The position numbers and the translations under genes are program-made. From positions 744,001-808,000 of the forward strand of contig NZ_MAUJ01000001.1 in NCBI RefSeq assembly GCF_001696455.1: DNA of 64,000 nt. Direction: 5' to 3'. Of this stretch, positions 1 to 8,249 are shown piece by piece; position 1 is the first letter of the stretch; each line of letters begins with the position of its first letter. The notes under the pieces are model-generated. The model was not told where the DNA came from, did no database searches, and was given only the letters and a program-made list of their open reading frames with translations. The stretch comes from Pseudoalteromonas luteoviolacea. Its GTDB lineage: Bacteria; Pseudomonadota; Gammaproteobacteria; Enterobacterales; Alteromonadaceae.

Positions 1-221
1 CTGTGTCAGAATTAAAAACGCAGTTAGTTGAAGATGTTCATGCTTTCGAAGGGCACATCGCATGTGACGCTGCGTCGAATTCAGAAATCGTAATTCCTGT
101 TTACAAACACGGTAAAATTTTTGCTGTTTTAGACATTGATAGCCCAAGTTTGGCAAGGTTTGATGAACAAGATAAACTGGGGCTTGAAGCCATCGTTAAA
201 AGCTTCGAGGAAACACTTTAA
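1..221 (+). CDS. msrC: Free methionine-(R)-sulfoxide reductase, GAF domain (3' part, cut by window edge)
   Basis: C-terminal 73 or so residues of a GAF-fold protein that resembles MsrC (fRMsr), the cytosolic enzyme that reduces free methionine-R-sulfoxide. What is seen: the stretch QLVEDVHAFEGHIACDAASN, which carries the conserved HIACDAxSxSEIV signature, followed by a VLDIDSP strand and a RFDEQDKLGLEAI helix that match the end of the family. The Cys in HIACD matches the third conserved Cys of E. coli MsrC (Cys118). The GTG at position 3 is internal; the reading frame is open to the left edge, so the start and the other two Cys residues lie outside the window. The neighbour proQ-prc order is the same as in E. 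coli, which supports the call. Confidence 0.88.
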   Translation, partial: VSELKTQLVEDVHAFEGHIACDAASNSEIVIPVYKHGKIFAVLDIDSPSLARFDEQDKLGLEAIVKSFEETL

Positions 222-500
222 ATGAAAGATATGCTTAATGTACAAGACTACCTGTTCTCTACTTTTGATGTTGGAGATTGGGAGGGTGATGAAGAGCAAG
301 TTGCTGAAACGCTTAATGAACTGATCCATTTTGCGTGGGAAAAGTTACCTGATGATCTTGGAACTGAGCAAATCGACCACATTATAAATGGTATTTGGGA
401 ACATTTACGCGGTGATATGGCACTCATAGATACCGAGTTAGATGAACTCTTAGACTGGGTTACACACTACATTAATTCATCGTTAGATGAGAGTATTTAA
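222..500 (+). CDS. Hypothetical acidic protein, 92 aa
   Basis: I do not recognise this family. The ATG follows the TAA of msrC without a spacer, with a GAGGAA sequence upstream inside the msrC end, so it is probably translated by coupling. The protein is strongly acidic and predicted helical, with many Asp/Glu and Trp residues (VGDWEGDEEQ, HFAWEKLPDD, IWEHLRGD). It has no signal peptide, membrane segment, Cys pair or nucleotide motif. It is placed between msrC and proQ and 12 bases ahead of proQ, so it is part of the same transcription unit. It may be a small helical adaptor, but that is a guess. Confidence 0.7.
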   Translation: MKDMLNVQDYLFSTFDVGDWEGDEEQVAETLNELIHFAWEKLPDDLGTEQIDHIINGIWEHLRGDMALIDTELDELLDWVTHYINSSLDESI

Positions 501-512
501 ATAGGTTTAGAC

Positions 513-1169
513 ATGGAAACCACAAACAAGCTAAAAGATATTAATGAGGTTCTAGAGTTTTTATACTCTGAGTTTCCTCAGTGTTTTAAACAAAAGGACG
601 GTATAAAGCCGCTTAAAGTCGGAATTTTCAAAGATATTGCTGAGAAGATTGAAGGCTCTGAGAAGGTAAGTAAAACACAAGTAAGGCAAGCATTGAGAAA
701 GTACACTTCAAGCTGGCGTTACTTAGAAGCTGTAACCAAAAACGAATTCCGCGTGGATTTAGAAGGTGCTCAAGCTGAAAAAGTAGAACAAGAACACGTT
801 GAGCATGCGCAAAAAGCGCTTGAAGAAAGTCGTGCGAAAATGGCGAAACGTAAGAAGCCGCAGCGACCTCGTAACGACGGTGACACAAAATCTTACAAAT
901 CAAAAGGCCAAGGTCATCCTCGTCACGCAAATAAAAAGGCTAAAGTTAATAATAACAAGAAGCCTGCACCTCAACAACAACGTAGAAGTTCAGGAAAAGT
1001 TGAACCTCTTCCTGCAAATGAGGTCAAGGTAAATAACAAAGTTAAAGTTAAACTTGGCCAAGCACTAGTAAATGCGACGATTACTGAAGTAAATAAAGAC
1101 GAAGTACACGTTGAGCTTGTTACTGGTATGCAGGTTAAGACTAAGGCCGAGAGCCTATTTATTTTATAA
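513..1169 (+). CDS. proQ: RNA chaperone ProQ
   Basis: ProQ is a FinO-domain RNA chaperone that binds structured small RNAs and mRNA 3' ends. The 218-residue protein (E. coli: 232) shows the three-part layout. The N-terminal FinO/ProQ domain is at about 10-115, with LYSEFPQCF and the helix-rich segment KVSKTQVRQALRKYTSSWRY. A basic, low-complexity linker at about 115-160 is rich in Lys, Arg, Gln and Asn. The C-terminal beta-rich domain at about 165-218 has VKVKLGQALVNATITEV. It precedes prc by 10 bases, the conserved proQ-prc pair. The start is the ATG at 513, downstream of an AGG-containing site. Confident call. Confidence 0.95.
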   Translation: METTNKLKDINEVLEFLYSEFPQCFKQKDGIKPLKVGIFKDIAEKIEGSEKVSKTQVRQALRKYTSSWRYLEAVTKNEFRVDLEGAQAEKVEQEHVEHAQKALEESRAKMAKRKKPQRPRNDGDTKSYKSKGQGHPRHANKKAKVNNNKKPAPQQQRRSSGKVEPLPANEVKVNNKVKVKLGQALVNATITEVNKDEVHVELVTGMQVKTKAESLFIL

Positions 1170-1179
1170 GGAGTAGTGT

Positions 1180-3213
1180 ATGAGTAAAAATTTACCACTC
1201 ATAGGGGCAGTTGCACTGTTTGTTTCCGGCACTTGTTTGGCATCAAATGGCGCTGTAACAGAAAAAGATATACCTGTGCTTAAACCTGAATTACAGCACG
1301 CAACCGCTACAAAAAGAGTGACCAGTAAATTTACTCGTGAACACTACAAGCGCTTTAAGCTCAATGAGACTTTATCAGAGCAGATTTTTGATCGCTTTGT
1401 GGAGAATATTGACTACAACAAGTCGCTATTCTTGCAGTCTGAAATTGACGCGTTTGCGCAACATAAAGCAAAGTTTGATGAAGCACTGGTTAGTGGTAAA
1501 TTGAACTTTGCTTTTGAAATGTTTAATGAAAGTATGAAGCGTCGTTTTGAGCGCTTTGAATATGCAATTTCATTACTTGATACAGAGATGAAATTCGACA
1601 AACCAGACGAATTTTACTTTGATCGCGAAGAAGCTAGTTTCGCCAAGAGCCAAGCTGAGATAGATGAGTTCTGGCGTCAAAGAGTCAAGTCTGATGCTTT
1701 AAGGTTAAAGCTGACAGGCAAAGACTGGGAAGGAATAAAAGAAGTTCTGACTAAGCGTTATAAAAACGCGCAAAAAAGATTAGTTCAGACAAACAATGAA
1801 GATGCGTTTCAGATTGTTATGAACGCGTTTGCACGCAGTATCGAAGCTCACACCTCATATTTGTCTCCGCGAAGAGCTGAGCAATTTAAAATGGATATGG
1901 AACTTGAGCTTGAAGGTATAGGTGCAGTACTCGGCTATGAAGAAGACTATACGGTGATACGTAGCCTAGTACCTGGTGGTCCAGCTGATAAATCCGAGAA
2001 AATAAAAGCGGACGACAAAATCATTGGCGTTGCTCAAGATGGAGAAGACTTCGTTGATGTTATCGGGTGGCGATTAGACGATGTTGTAGACCTCATTAAA
2101 GGTCCAAAAGGCACAAAAGTGCGCTTGCAATATTTGAAGGGAAGCGATTCGCACGGTACGCCAAAGGTTGTTGAAATAACACGAGACAAAATTCGACTTG
2201 AGGATAGGGCTGCTAAATCTTCGGTCTTTGAGGCAAGTTATTCGACGTTGACGAGCAAGATTGGTGTTATCGAAATACCCAGCTTCTACAATAACCTATC
2301 AAAAGATGTGCTTAAAGAGCTCAACAAGCTAAAAGCAGAAAAAGTCGACGGTATTATTGTAGATCTTCGTCAAAATGGTGGCGGTTCTTTAAATGAAGCA
2401 AGAAACCTAACAGGTCTATTCATTGATAAAGGTCCAGTAGTTCAAATTCACACAGCAAATAACCGTGTTGATATACTTAAAGACCTCGACGGCGTGACAC
2501 ATTATGATGGCCCGCTAACTATTTTGGTTGACCGCTACAGCGCGTCGGCTTCTGAAATTTTTGCGGCGGCGATGCAGGATTATGGGCGTGGCGTTGTTAT
2601 TGGTGAACAGACATTTGGTAAAGGTACTGTGCAGCAGCACCGTGGTTTAAGAAAAACTTACGACTTATTCGACAACCCATTAGGCAGTATTACCTATACT
2701 ATCGCCAAATTTTACCGTATAGATGGTGGCAGCACGCAAAATAAAGGTGTAATTCCAGATATTCTACTGCCTTCTTATATTGACCCGGAAGACTGGGGCG
2801 AGAGTCAAGAAGACAACGCGCTACCTTGGGATAGTATTGTTAAAGCTCAATATCGCGCTTTGGAAGATTTAACGCCTAAAATTAATTATTTAAATGAAAT
2901 GCATGGAAAGCGTGTGAAAGCAGAGCCTGAGTTTGCTTATGTAATGAGTGATATAGCACGATACAAAGAACAAGAGAATGAAGTCTCTATCTCGTTAGTT
3001 GAAGCTGATCGGAAAAAAGAACGTGAAGAGAGAGATGCACGCGCTCTTGCTAGAACGAATGAACGACTAGCTCGTTTAGGTATGGAAAAAATAGAGTCTT
3101 TGGATGATATACCAGATGTGATTTCTGATTTGGACCCTTATTTAGAAGAAGCGGCACTTATTACACAAGACGTGATTAATTATGGCAGGCTAGTCAAAAA
3201 TAATATTAAGTAA
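1180..3213 (+). CDS. prc: Periplasmic C-terminal processing protease Prc (tail-specific protease)
   Basis: Prc (Tsp) is a periplasmic S41 serine protease that degrades or trims proteins with nonpolar C-termini. The 677-residue protein is close to E. coli Prc (682). Seen in order: a signal peptide (GAVALFVSGTCLAS), an N-terminal helical region, a PDZ domain at about 240-330 (LELEGIGAVLGYEEDYTVIR), the S41 catalytic core, and a charged C-terminal helical domain. The Ser/Lys dyad is visible: Ser456 in DRYSASASE and Lys481 in QTFGKGTVQQ, 25 residues apart as in E. coli. The ATG at 1180 follows an AAGGAG ribosome site. It is the last gene of the msrC-proQ-prc unit and is followed by a strong terminator. 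Confidence 0.96.
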   Translation: MSKNLPLIGAVALFVSGTCLASNGAVTEKDIPVLKPELQHATATKRVTSKFTREHYKRFKLNETLSEQIFDRFVENIDYNKSLFLQSEIDAFAQHKAKFDEALVSGKLNFAFEMFNESMKRRFERFEYAISLLDTEMKFDKPDEFYFDREEASFAKSQAEIDEFWRQRVKSDALRLKLTGKDWEGIKEVLTKRYKNAQKRLVQTNNEDAFQIVMNAFARSIEAHTSYLSPRRAEQFKMDMELELEGIGAVLGYEEDYTVIRSLVPGGPADKSEKIKADDKIIGVAQDGEDFVDVIGWRLDDVVDLIKGPKGTKVRLQYLKGSDSHGTPKVVEITRDKIRLEDRAAKSSVFEASYSTLTSKIGVIEIPSFYNNLSKDVLKELNKLKAEKVDGIIVDLRQNGGGSLNEARNLTGLFIDKGPVVQIHTANNRVDILKDLDGVTHYDGPLTILVDRYSASASEIFAAAMQDYGRGVVIGEQTFGKGTVQQHRGLRKTYDLFDNPLGSITYTIAKFYRIDGGSTQNKGVIPDILLPSYIDPEDWGESQEDNALPWDSIVKAQYRALEDLTPKINYLNEMHGKRVKAEPEFAYVMSDIARYKEQENEVSISLVEADRKKEREERDARALARTNERLARLGMEKIESLDDIPDVISDLDPYLEEAALITQDVINYGRLVKNNIK

Positions 3214-3234
3214 AACTACATAACTTTGTAGTAC

Positions 3235-3261
3235 TAAAAAGGGCGCTTGGGCGCCTTTTTT
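3235..3261 (+). terminator. Rho-independent terminator after prc
   Basis: A GC-rich hairpin (GGCGC, loop TTGG, GCGCC) is flanked by an A-run before and a T-run after. It ends the msrC-prc unit. Confidence 0.85.
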
Positions 3262-3476
3262 CGTTACTAGTCTCTGCAAATTTGTTATCATCGCCAGTCG
3301 CAACAAGACAACATTGGCTAGTTTTATCAATCCGTATTAATAATTAAAGTCACGATTTTGAATTTGAGAGCCGTTCAAGCTATGTGCTTTTAATAAAATT
3401 GAGGCCCTGAAACAAACAGAATTGTTAAACCGGATTGGTATTGGAAGCGTGCTAAGCATCTGGCTGAATAATAATA

Positions 3477-3499
3477 CGCACTAAAATGAGTGCGAGGGG
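3477..3499 (+). promoter_or_regulatory. Hairpin directly upstream of the nhaC-family ribosome site
   Basis: The arms CGCACT (3477-3482) and AGTGCG (3489-3494) form a 6-bp hairpin that abuts the GAGGGG Shine-Dalgarno (3494-3499) of the TTG-started gene at 3509. It sits at the end of a 247-base leader after the prc terminator in which I see no other gene. The hairpin could influence ribosome loading; no known riboswitch class was recognised. Confidence 0.35.
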
Positions 3500-3508
3500 T
3501 ACAGAAAT

Positions 3509-4957
3509 TTGAAACAACCTAAAGCAGCATCCTCCTGGGATGCATTCATACCAATAATAGTACTTGTAAGTTTACTTGGCGCAGCTGTGTACCTTTATGG
3601 TGATAATTCATCCTCGGGTCCAAATCAGATTGCGCTATTATTTGCGACATTTACTGCTGCACTCATTGGCCTAAAAAATGGGTTTACATGGAAAACCCTC
3701 GAAGAGGCAATGATTAAAGGTATCACGATATCCTTAGGCGCTATCTTGATCCTACTCATGGTTGGGGCACTTATCGGAACCTGGTTACTTTCAGGAACGG
3801 TACCAACACTGATTTACTATGGCTTACAAATCATTAATCCAACTTGGTTCTATGCTGCAAGTTGCCTGATCTGCGGCATTGTAGCTATGAGTATTGGTAG
3901 TTCTTGGACAACCGCTGCGACGATAGGCGTCGCATTGCTCGGTGTTGCGAATGGTCTTGGCCTAGATCCTGTGGTGACGGCTGGCGCTGTGATCTCAGGC
4001 GCTTACTTTGGAGACAAACTGAGTCCATTATCAGAAACAACAAACTTGGCACCAGCGGTGGCGGGAAGTGATTTATTTGACCATATACAGCACATGCTTT
4101 GGACTACAGTCCCAAGCTTTGTTATAGCACTGATCATCTTTATTGTAATGGGCTTTAATGCTGATGTAGCAAGTGACGCAGGTAAAATTGATGCAATAAG
4201 TGCCATCTTACAAGACAACTTCAACATTAATATTTTGATGCTGGTGCCACTTGTGATCCTATTAGCGTTGGCAATAAAGAAAATGCCGGCTTTCCCAGCG
4301 ATTTCAATAGGCGCGGTTGTTGGCGCGGTATGGGCGCTTTTATTCCAAGGGGACTTGATAGCCAGTCAATTAGATGCCAGCCAAGGTCAATTAGTGGGCC
4401 AGTTTAAACTTATTTGGGCGACTTTTTTTGACGGTTTTAGCGTGCAAACAGGTGATGCAAAAATGGATGATCTGCTAAGTGGTGGCGGGATGTCCAGTAT
4501 GCTAACTACGACTTGGTTGATAATGACAGCATTGATGTTTGGCGCAATCATGGAAAAGACTGGATTGCTTGAGGTTTTTGTACGTAGCATACTGAAAATT
4601 GCAAAAAGCACAGGTTCATTAATAGCGTCAACTATCGCAACATGCTTTGGTACTAACTTGGTCGCAGCAGACCAATATATCGCTATCGTGGTGCCAGGTA
4701 GAATGTTTAAAGAAGAATATAAAAAACGAGGTCTTCAAAGTGTAAACTTATCTCGTACACTTGAAGATGGCGGCACGATTACGAGCCCACTTATTCCGTG
4801 GAATACATGTGGTGCATATATGCAAAGTGTCCTGTTAATTAATCCGTTAGATTATGCTGTTTACGCATTCTTCAATTTGATAAACCCACTTCTAGCCATA
4901 GTTTATGGTTACCTTGGTGTTAAAGTTCTAAAACTAAAACCAAGAGAGCAAGATTAA
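3509..4957 (+). CDS. NhaC-family sodium/proton antiporter
   Basis: Polytopic inner-membrane protein of the NhaC family, about 11-12 hydrophobic segments in 482 residues. The family mostly exchanges Na+ for H+, but some members carry amino acids or organic acids (MetT-, LysW-, TyrT- and MleN-type proteins). Motifs seen: SIGSSWTTAATIGVALLG, then ISGAYFGDKLSPLSETTNLAP, and near the end NLSRTLEDGGTITSPLIPWN, which is the family's conserved second half. The start is TTG at 3509, nine bases after GAGGGG; no better ATG is available. It is a single-gene unit between two terminators. The substrate cannot be settled from sequence, and I found no lysine or SAM riboswitch upstream that would point to an amino-acid carrier. 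Confidence 0.85.
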   Translation: MKQPKAASSWDAFIPIIVLVSLLGAAVYLYGDNSSSGPNQIALLFATFTAALIGLKNGFTWKTLEEAMIKGITISLGAILILLMVGALIGTWLLSGTVPTLIYYGLQIINPTWFYAASCLICGIVAMSIGSSWTTAATIGVALLGVANGLGLDPVVTAGAVISGAYFGDKLSPLSETTNLAPAVAGSDLFDHIQHMLWTTVPSFVIALIIFIVMGFNADVASDAGKIDAISAILQDNFNINILMLVPLVILLALAIKKMPAFPAISIGAVVGAVWALLFQGDLIASQLDASQGQLVGQFKLIWATFFDGFSVQTGDAKMDDLLSGGGMSSMLTTTWLIMTALMFGAIMEKTGLLEVFVRSILKIAKSTGSLIASTIATCFGTNLVAADQYIAIVVPGRMFKEEYKKRGLQSVNLSRTLEDGGTITSPLIPWNTCGAYMQSVLLINPLDYAVYAFFNLINPLLAIVYGYLGVKVLKLKPREQD

Positions 4958-4960
4958 AAT

Positions 4961-4990
4961 AAAAGCCCCACTGAGTTGGGGCCTTTTTTA
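4961..4990 (+). terminator. Rho-independent terminator after the nhaC-family gene
   Basis: The stem GCCCCA/TGGGGC is followed by a T-run, starting a few bases after the stop codon. The remaining 211 bases to pepN hold no visible gene. Confidence 0.85.
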
Positions 4991-5201
4991 TAGTTTAAAC
5001 CGCAACTTAACTAGTCTAAACTTGTTTACATACAACTCTACACTAATTTAATATTACTAAATCCTGTCCAATCATATAACTGAGTAGTGAATCAGGTTTC
5101 AGGGTTTACATCTCTCAAGCGAAAATCAGGCTAAGCAATGTAAGTTTTGGATGAGCCTAATTAGTCGCAATTGAGTATGCTTATGTTATGAAGGAATTTA
5201 A

Positions 5202-7787
5202 ATGACGCAGAAACCACAAGCAAAATTTTTAAAAGATTATCAACCGCCTAGCCACCAAGTTGATCATATTGATTTGAACTTCGACTTGTCTCCTAAAAAG
5301 ACAGTTGTGACAGCTAAGTATCAATTAACAGCGAATGATCATCAGACCTCAGTAGAGTTAGACGGTGTTGATCTAAAGCTTATTTCTTTAAAAGTGAACG
5401 GACAAGCTCATAATGAATATGAGGTGACAGAAACAAAGCTAATAATAGCCAATGTCCCAAGTAAATTTGAGCTTGAAGTTGGGACAGAAATAGCGCCTGA
5501 GTTGAATACATCACTAGAAGGCCTATACCTTTCTGACGGTGCCTATTGCACGCAATGTGAAGCTGAAGGCTTTAGGAAAATCACCTATTTTTTTGATAGG
5601 CCCGATGTGCTTGCAACATATGCCGTCACTGTCATTGGTGATAGTAGTTTTCCATACTTGTTGTCGAACGGAAACAAAGTTGACGAAGGCACGCTCGAAA
5701 ATGGAAAGCACTTCGTAAAATGGGAAGATCCGTTTAAAAAACCTTCATACTTATTTGCTTTGGTTGCAGGGGAATTCGATTTACTAGAAGACAGCTTTAA
5801 GACAAAAAGCGGAAGAGATGTAAAACTTCAAATATTCGTCGATAAGGGTAACTTATCCAAAGCACCGCATGCCATGGAGTCGCTAAAAAAATCCATGAAG
5901 TGGGATGAGGAACGCTTTGACCTAGAATACGATCTCGATATATATATGATTGTTGCGGTTGACTTTTTTAATATGGGTGCGATGGAGAATAAAGGCTTAA
6001 ACGTATTTAATAGTGCCTGCGTTTTGGCTAATCAAGAGACTGCAACGGACAGAGATTATCATGTGATTGAATCTATTGTTGGTCATGAGTATTTCCATAA
6101 CTGGACTGGGAATAGGGTAACCTGTCGTGATTGGTTCCAACTAAGTTTAAAAGAAGGTTTGACAGTATTTCGAGACCAAGAATTTAGTAGTGATTTGGGT
6201 TCTAGGGCGCTTAATCGTATCGATGCGGTGAACGCCATGAGAACACATCAGTTCGCAGAAGATGCAGGGCCTATGGCGCATCCGATTCGCCCTGAAAAAG
6301 TTATTGAAATGAATAACTTCTATACAGTTACTGTGTACAATAAAGGCGCAGAAGTTATTCGTATGATGCATACATTGTTAGGTGAGTCAGGTTTCCAGCA
6401 GGGGATGAAGCTGTACTTTGAGCGTCATGATGGACAAGCCGTTACGTGTGACGACTTCGTCAACTCAATGGCAGATGCAACGGGCACCGATTTAAGTCAG
6501 TTCAAACTATGGTATAGCCAGTTTGGTACACCTAAATTGAAAGTACGAACTCAGTACAACGAAAATCAGTGTCAGTATCAAGTCGAAATAGAGCAAGTTC
6601 ATGCCGAGCAAGATCCAATTCAATCGCCACTGCATATTCCTGTTGCAATCGAATTGTTGGACGGTGAAGGTGGCAAAATTGACATAGAACACCCTGAAGT
6701 TCGTCAAGGTCGAGTGATCGAGCTAAAAGAAGAAATACAGACGTTCACGTTTAGTGACATTTCTGAGGAGCCCACACTGGTACTCCTCGAGGATTTCTCG
6801 GCGCCATGCATACTAGAATATGACTATTCAACAACTCAGTTGTGCCATATAGCGATGTTCGCAACGAGTGATTACGCTCGCTGGGAAGCCTTGCAACAGC
6901 TTTATACTCAGCAGATAAGAGAATATGTTGCTGATCAAAAACATGAGTTTGTGCTTTCTCAAGAGTTATCAGCTGTTTTGTTAAGCTTGTTTGATAATAA
7001 ACCAAAAGATCTTGCGATCTTAGCTGAATACATCACGATCCCTAACTTTGATACTTTGTCAGCTGGCTATGCACAAGTACCTGTAGAGGCACTGTGTAAA
7101 GCGATTGATGAACTAGAAAGTCAAATTGCTCAACTCTTACAAGGTGTGCTGAAGGCGTTTTATAATGAAACCCAAGAAAGTGGAAGTTTGAGCGCCACAG
7201 ACGTAGCTGTTCGAGCACTTAAGAATAGAAGCCTATATTATTTGTCGTTAACGGGCGAAGACGTCATGGCGTCACTGAATGCACAAGCTTCTTCGGCGAA
7301 CATGACTAATAAATTGGGTGCATTGCGAAGTGCTGTTAATGCAGAACATCGCCTTGCAGACGAACTCATGGACAATTTTGACAAACAATGGAACCACGAT
7401 TTACTCGTTATGGATAAGTGGTTTGCGTTACAAGCTACCAAAAAGGCGGATGCTTGTATCGACAATATTTTATCATTATACGAACACCCTTGTTTCGATA
7501 AATCTAACCCGAATCGCGTACGAGCACTTGTTGGTACGTTTGCTAGGACTAATCCAAAGCAATTCCACAGAGAAGATGGCGCTGGCTATAAACTTTTGGC
7601 AGATCTTATCTGTGAACTTAATCAACTCAATCCTCAAAATGCATCACGAATCATTACTCCGCTATTATCGTTTAAGCGATTTGATGAGAAGCGCCAAGGC
7701 TTGATGAAAGCACAATTAGAGAGGCTTTCAAGCATTGAGAATTTGAGCGATGATCTGTTTGAGAAGATAGATAAAGCACTGAATTGA
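5202..7787 (+). CDS. pepN: Aminopeptidase N (M1 zinc metallopeptidase)
   Basis: Cytosolic zinc aminopeptidase that removes N-terminal residues during peptide turnover. The protein has 861 residues (E. coli PepN: 870). The exopeptidase motif GAMEN is at 259-263. The zinc site HEYFH is at 295-299, with the third ligand Glu318 in LKEGLTVF. Length and spacing match the bacterial PepN layout: N-terminal beta domain, thermolysin-like catalytic domain, small beta domain and a long helical C-terminal domain. The ATG at 5202 follows AAGGAA. The next gene starts 3 bases after the stop, so the two are probably co-transcribed. Confidence 0.96.
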   Translation: MTQKPQAKFLKDYQPPSHQVDHIDLNFDLSPKKTVVTAKYQLTANDHQTSVELDGVDLKLISLKVNGQAHNEYEVTETKLIIANVPSKFELEVGTEIAPELNTSLEGLYLSDGAYCTQCEAEGFRKITYFFDRPDVLATYAVTVIGDSSFPYLLSNGNKVDEGTLENGKHFVKWEDPFKKPSYLFALVAGEFDLLEDSFKTKSGRDVKLQIFVDKGNLSKAPHAMESLKKSMKWDEERFDLEYDLDIYMIVAVDFFNMGAMENKGLNVFNSACVLANQETATDRDYHVIESIVGHEYFHNWTGNRVTCRDWFQLSLKEGLTVFRDQEFSSDLGSRALNRIDAVNAMRTHQFAEDAGPMAHPIRPEKVIEMNNFYTVTVYNKGAEVIRMMHTLLGESGFQQGMKLYFERHDGQAVTCDDFVNSMADATGTDLSQFKLWYSQFGTPKLKVRTQYNENQCQYQVEIEQVHAEQDPIQSPLHIPVAIELLDGEGGKIDIEHPEVRQGRVIELKEEIQTFTFSDISEEPTLVLLEDFSAPCILEYDYSTTQLCHIAMFATSDYARWEALQQLYTQQIREYVADQKHEFVLSQELSAVLLSLFDNKPKDLAILAEYITIPNFDTLSAGYAQVPVEALCKAIDELESQIAQLLQGVLKAFYNETQESGSLSATDVAVRALKNRSLYYLSLTGEDVMASLNAQASSANMTNKLGALRSAVNAEHRLADELMDNFDKQWNHDLLVMDKWFALQATKKADACIDNILSLYEHPCFDKSNPNRVRALVGTFARTNPKQFHREDGAGYKLLADLICELNQLNPQNASRIITPLLSFKRFDEKRQGLMKAQLERLSSIENLSDDLFEKIDKALN

Positions 7788-7790
7788 TAT

Positions 7791-8012
7791 ATGCAAGAGT
7801 ATTACTTTTATTTAACGCTAACATATGAACAGTGCTTAGCTTACTACGAAGGTGAAGTAGAGCATATACAAGTCATTGAAGACGGGGGAAAGCGTATTCG
7901 CTTTCCTGCTCAGCACATTCGTAGGTTTGTATCAACTATCGGAGTAAGTGGCCGTTTTAGACTGCAATTGGACGATAACAACCGTTTTATTGCGTTAGAA
8001 AAGGTCACTTAG
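7791..8012 (+). CDS. DUF2835 family protein
   Basis: A 73-residue protein that matches my memory of the DUF2835 family, small gammaproteobacterial proteins often found right after pepN. It starts MQEYYFYLTLTYEQCLAYYEG and contains RIRFPAQHIRRFVSTIGVSGRFRL, which looks like a short mixed alpha/beta fold with a basic strand. No signal peptide or membrane segment. The ATG lies 3 bases after the pepN stop. Function is unknown. The basic, aromatic-rich strand could bind nucleic acid, but nothing here proves it. Confidence 0.8.
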   Translation: MQEYYFYLTLTYEQCLAYYEGEVEHIQVIEDGGKRIRFPAQHIRRFVSTIGVSGRFRLQLDDNNRFIALEKVT

Positions 8013-8057
8013 CATACACAATGTCGTAATGAGATAAACTATTTTTGTTAATTCGGT

Positions 8058-8110
8058 TTGTTTTAAACTTAAATTACGTGTTATAACTATTCTGGTAAGA
8101 CGTCTTACCA
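8058..8110 (+). promoter_or_regulatory. Predicted promoter with 18-bp perfect palindrome at the start site
   Basis: A -35-like TTGTTT (8058-8063) and a -10-like TATAAC (8082-8087), 18 bases apart, lie upstream of the DUF1302 gene. The perfect palindrome TGGTAAGAC/GTCTTACCA covers 8093-8110, that is about +1 to +18. That is a typical place for a repressor operator. TGGT...ACCA ends are common in operators of GntR-type regulators, but the regulator cannot be named. About 140 bases of leader follow before the ATG. Confidence 0.5.
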
Positions 8111-8249
8111 AGGTTAAAAGACGGCCTAAAAAGTTAAAAATGCACCGAACGAACGCGTAAAATTTGTAATTTTCAATTTTCGCTTCTATCGTTACGACAA
8201 CAAAAAACAATAACTTGATTAGATTTACCCGCCATAAGGGGGAGAAATA

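Noticed and set aside
7318..7704. 128-codon frame overlapping pepN in another frame
   Set aside because: Fully inside pepN, which has all M1 motifs and normal length; no start signal.
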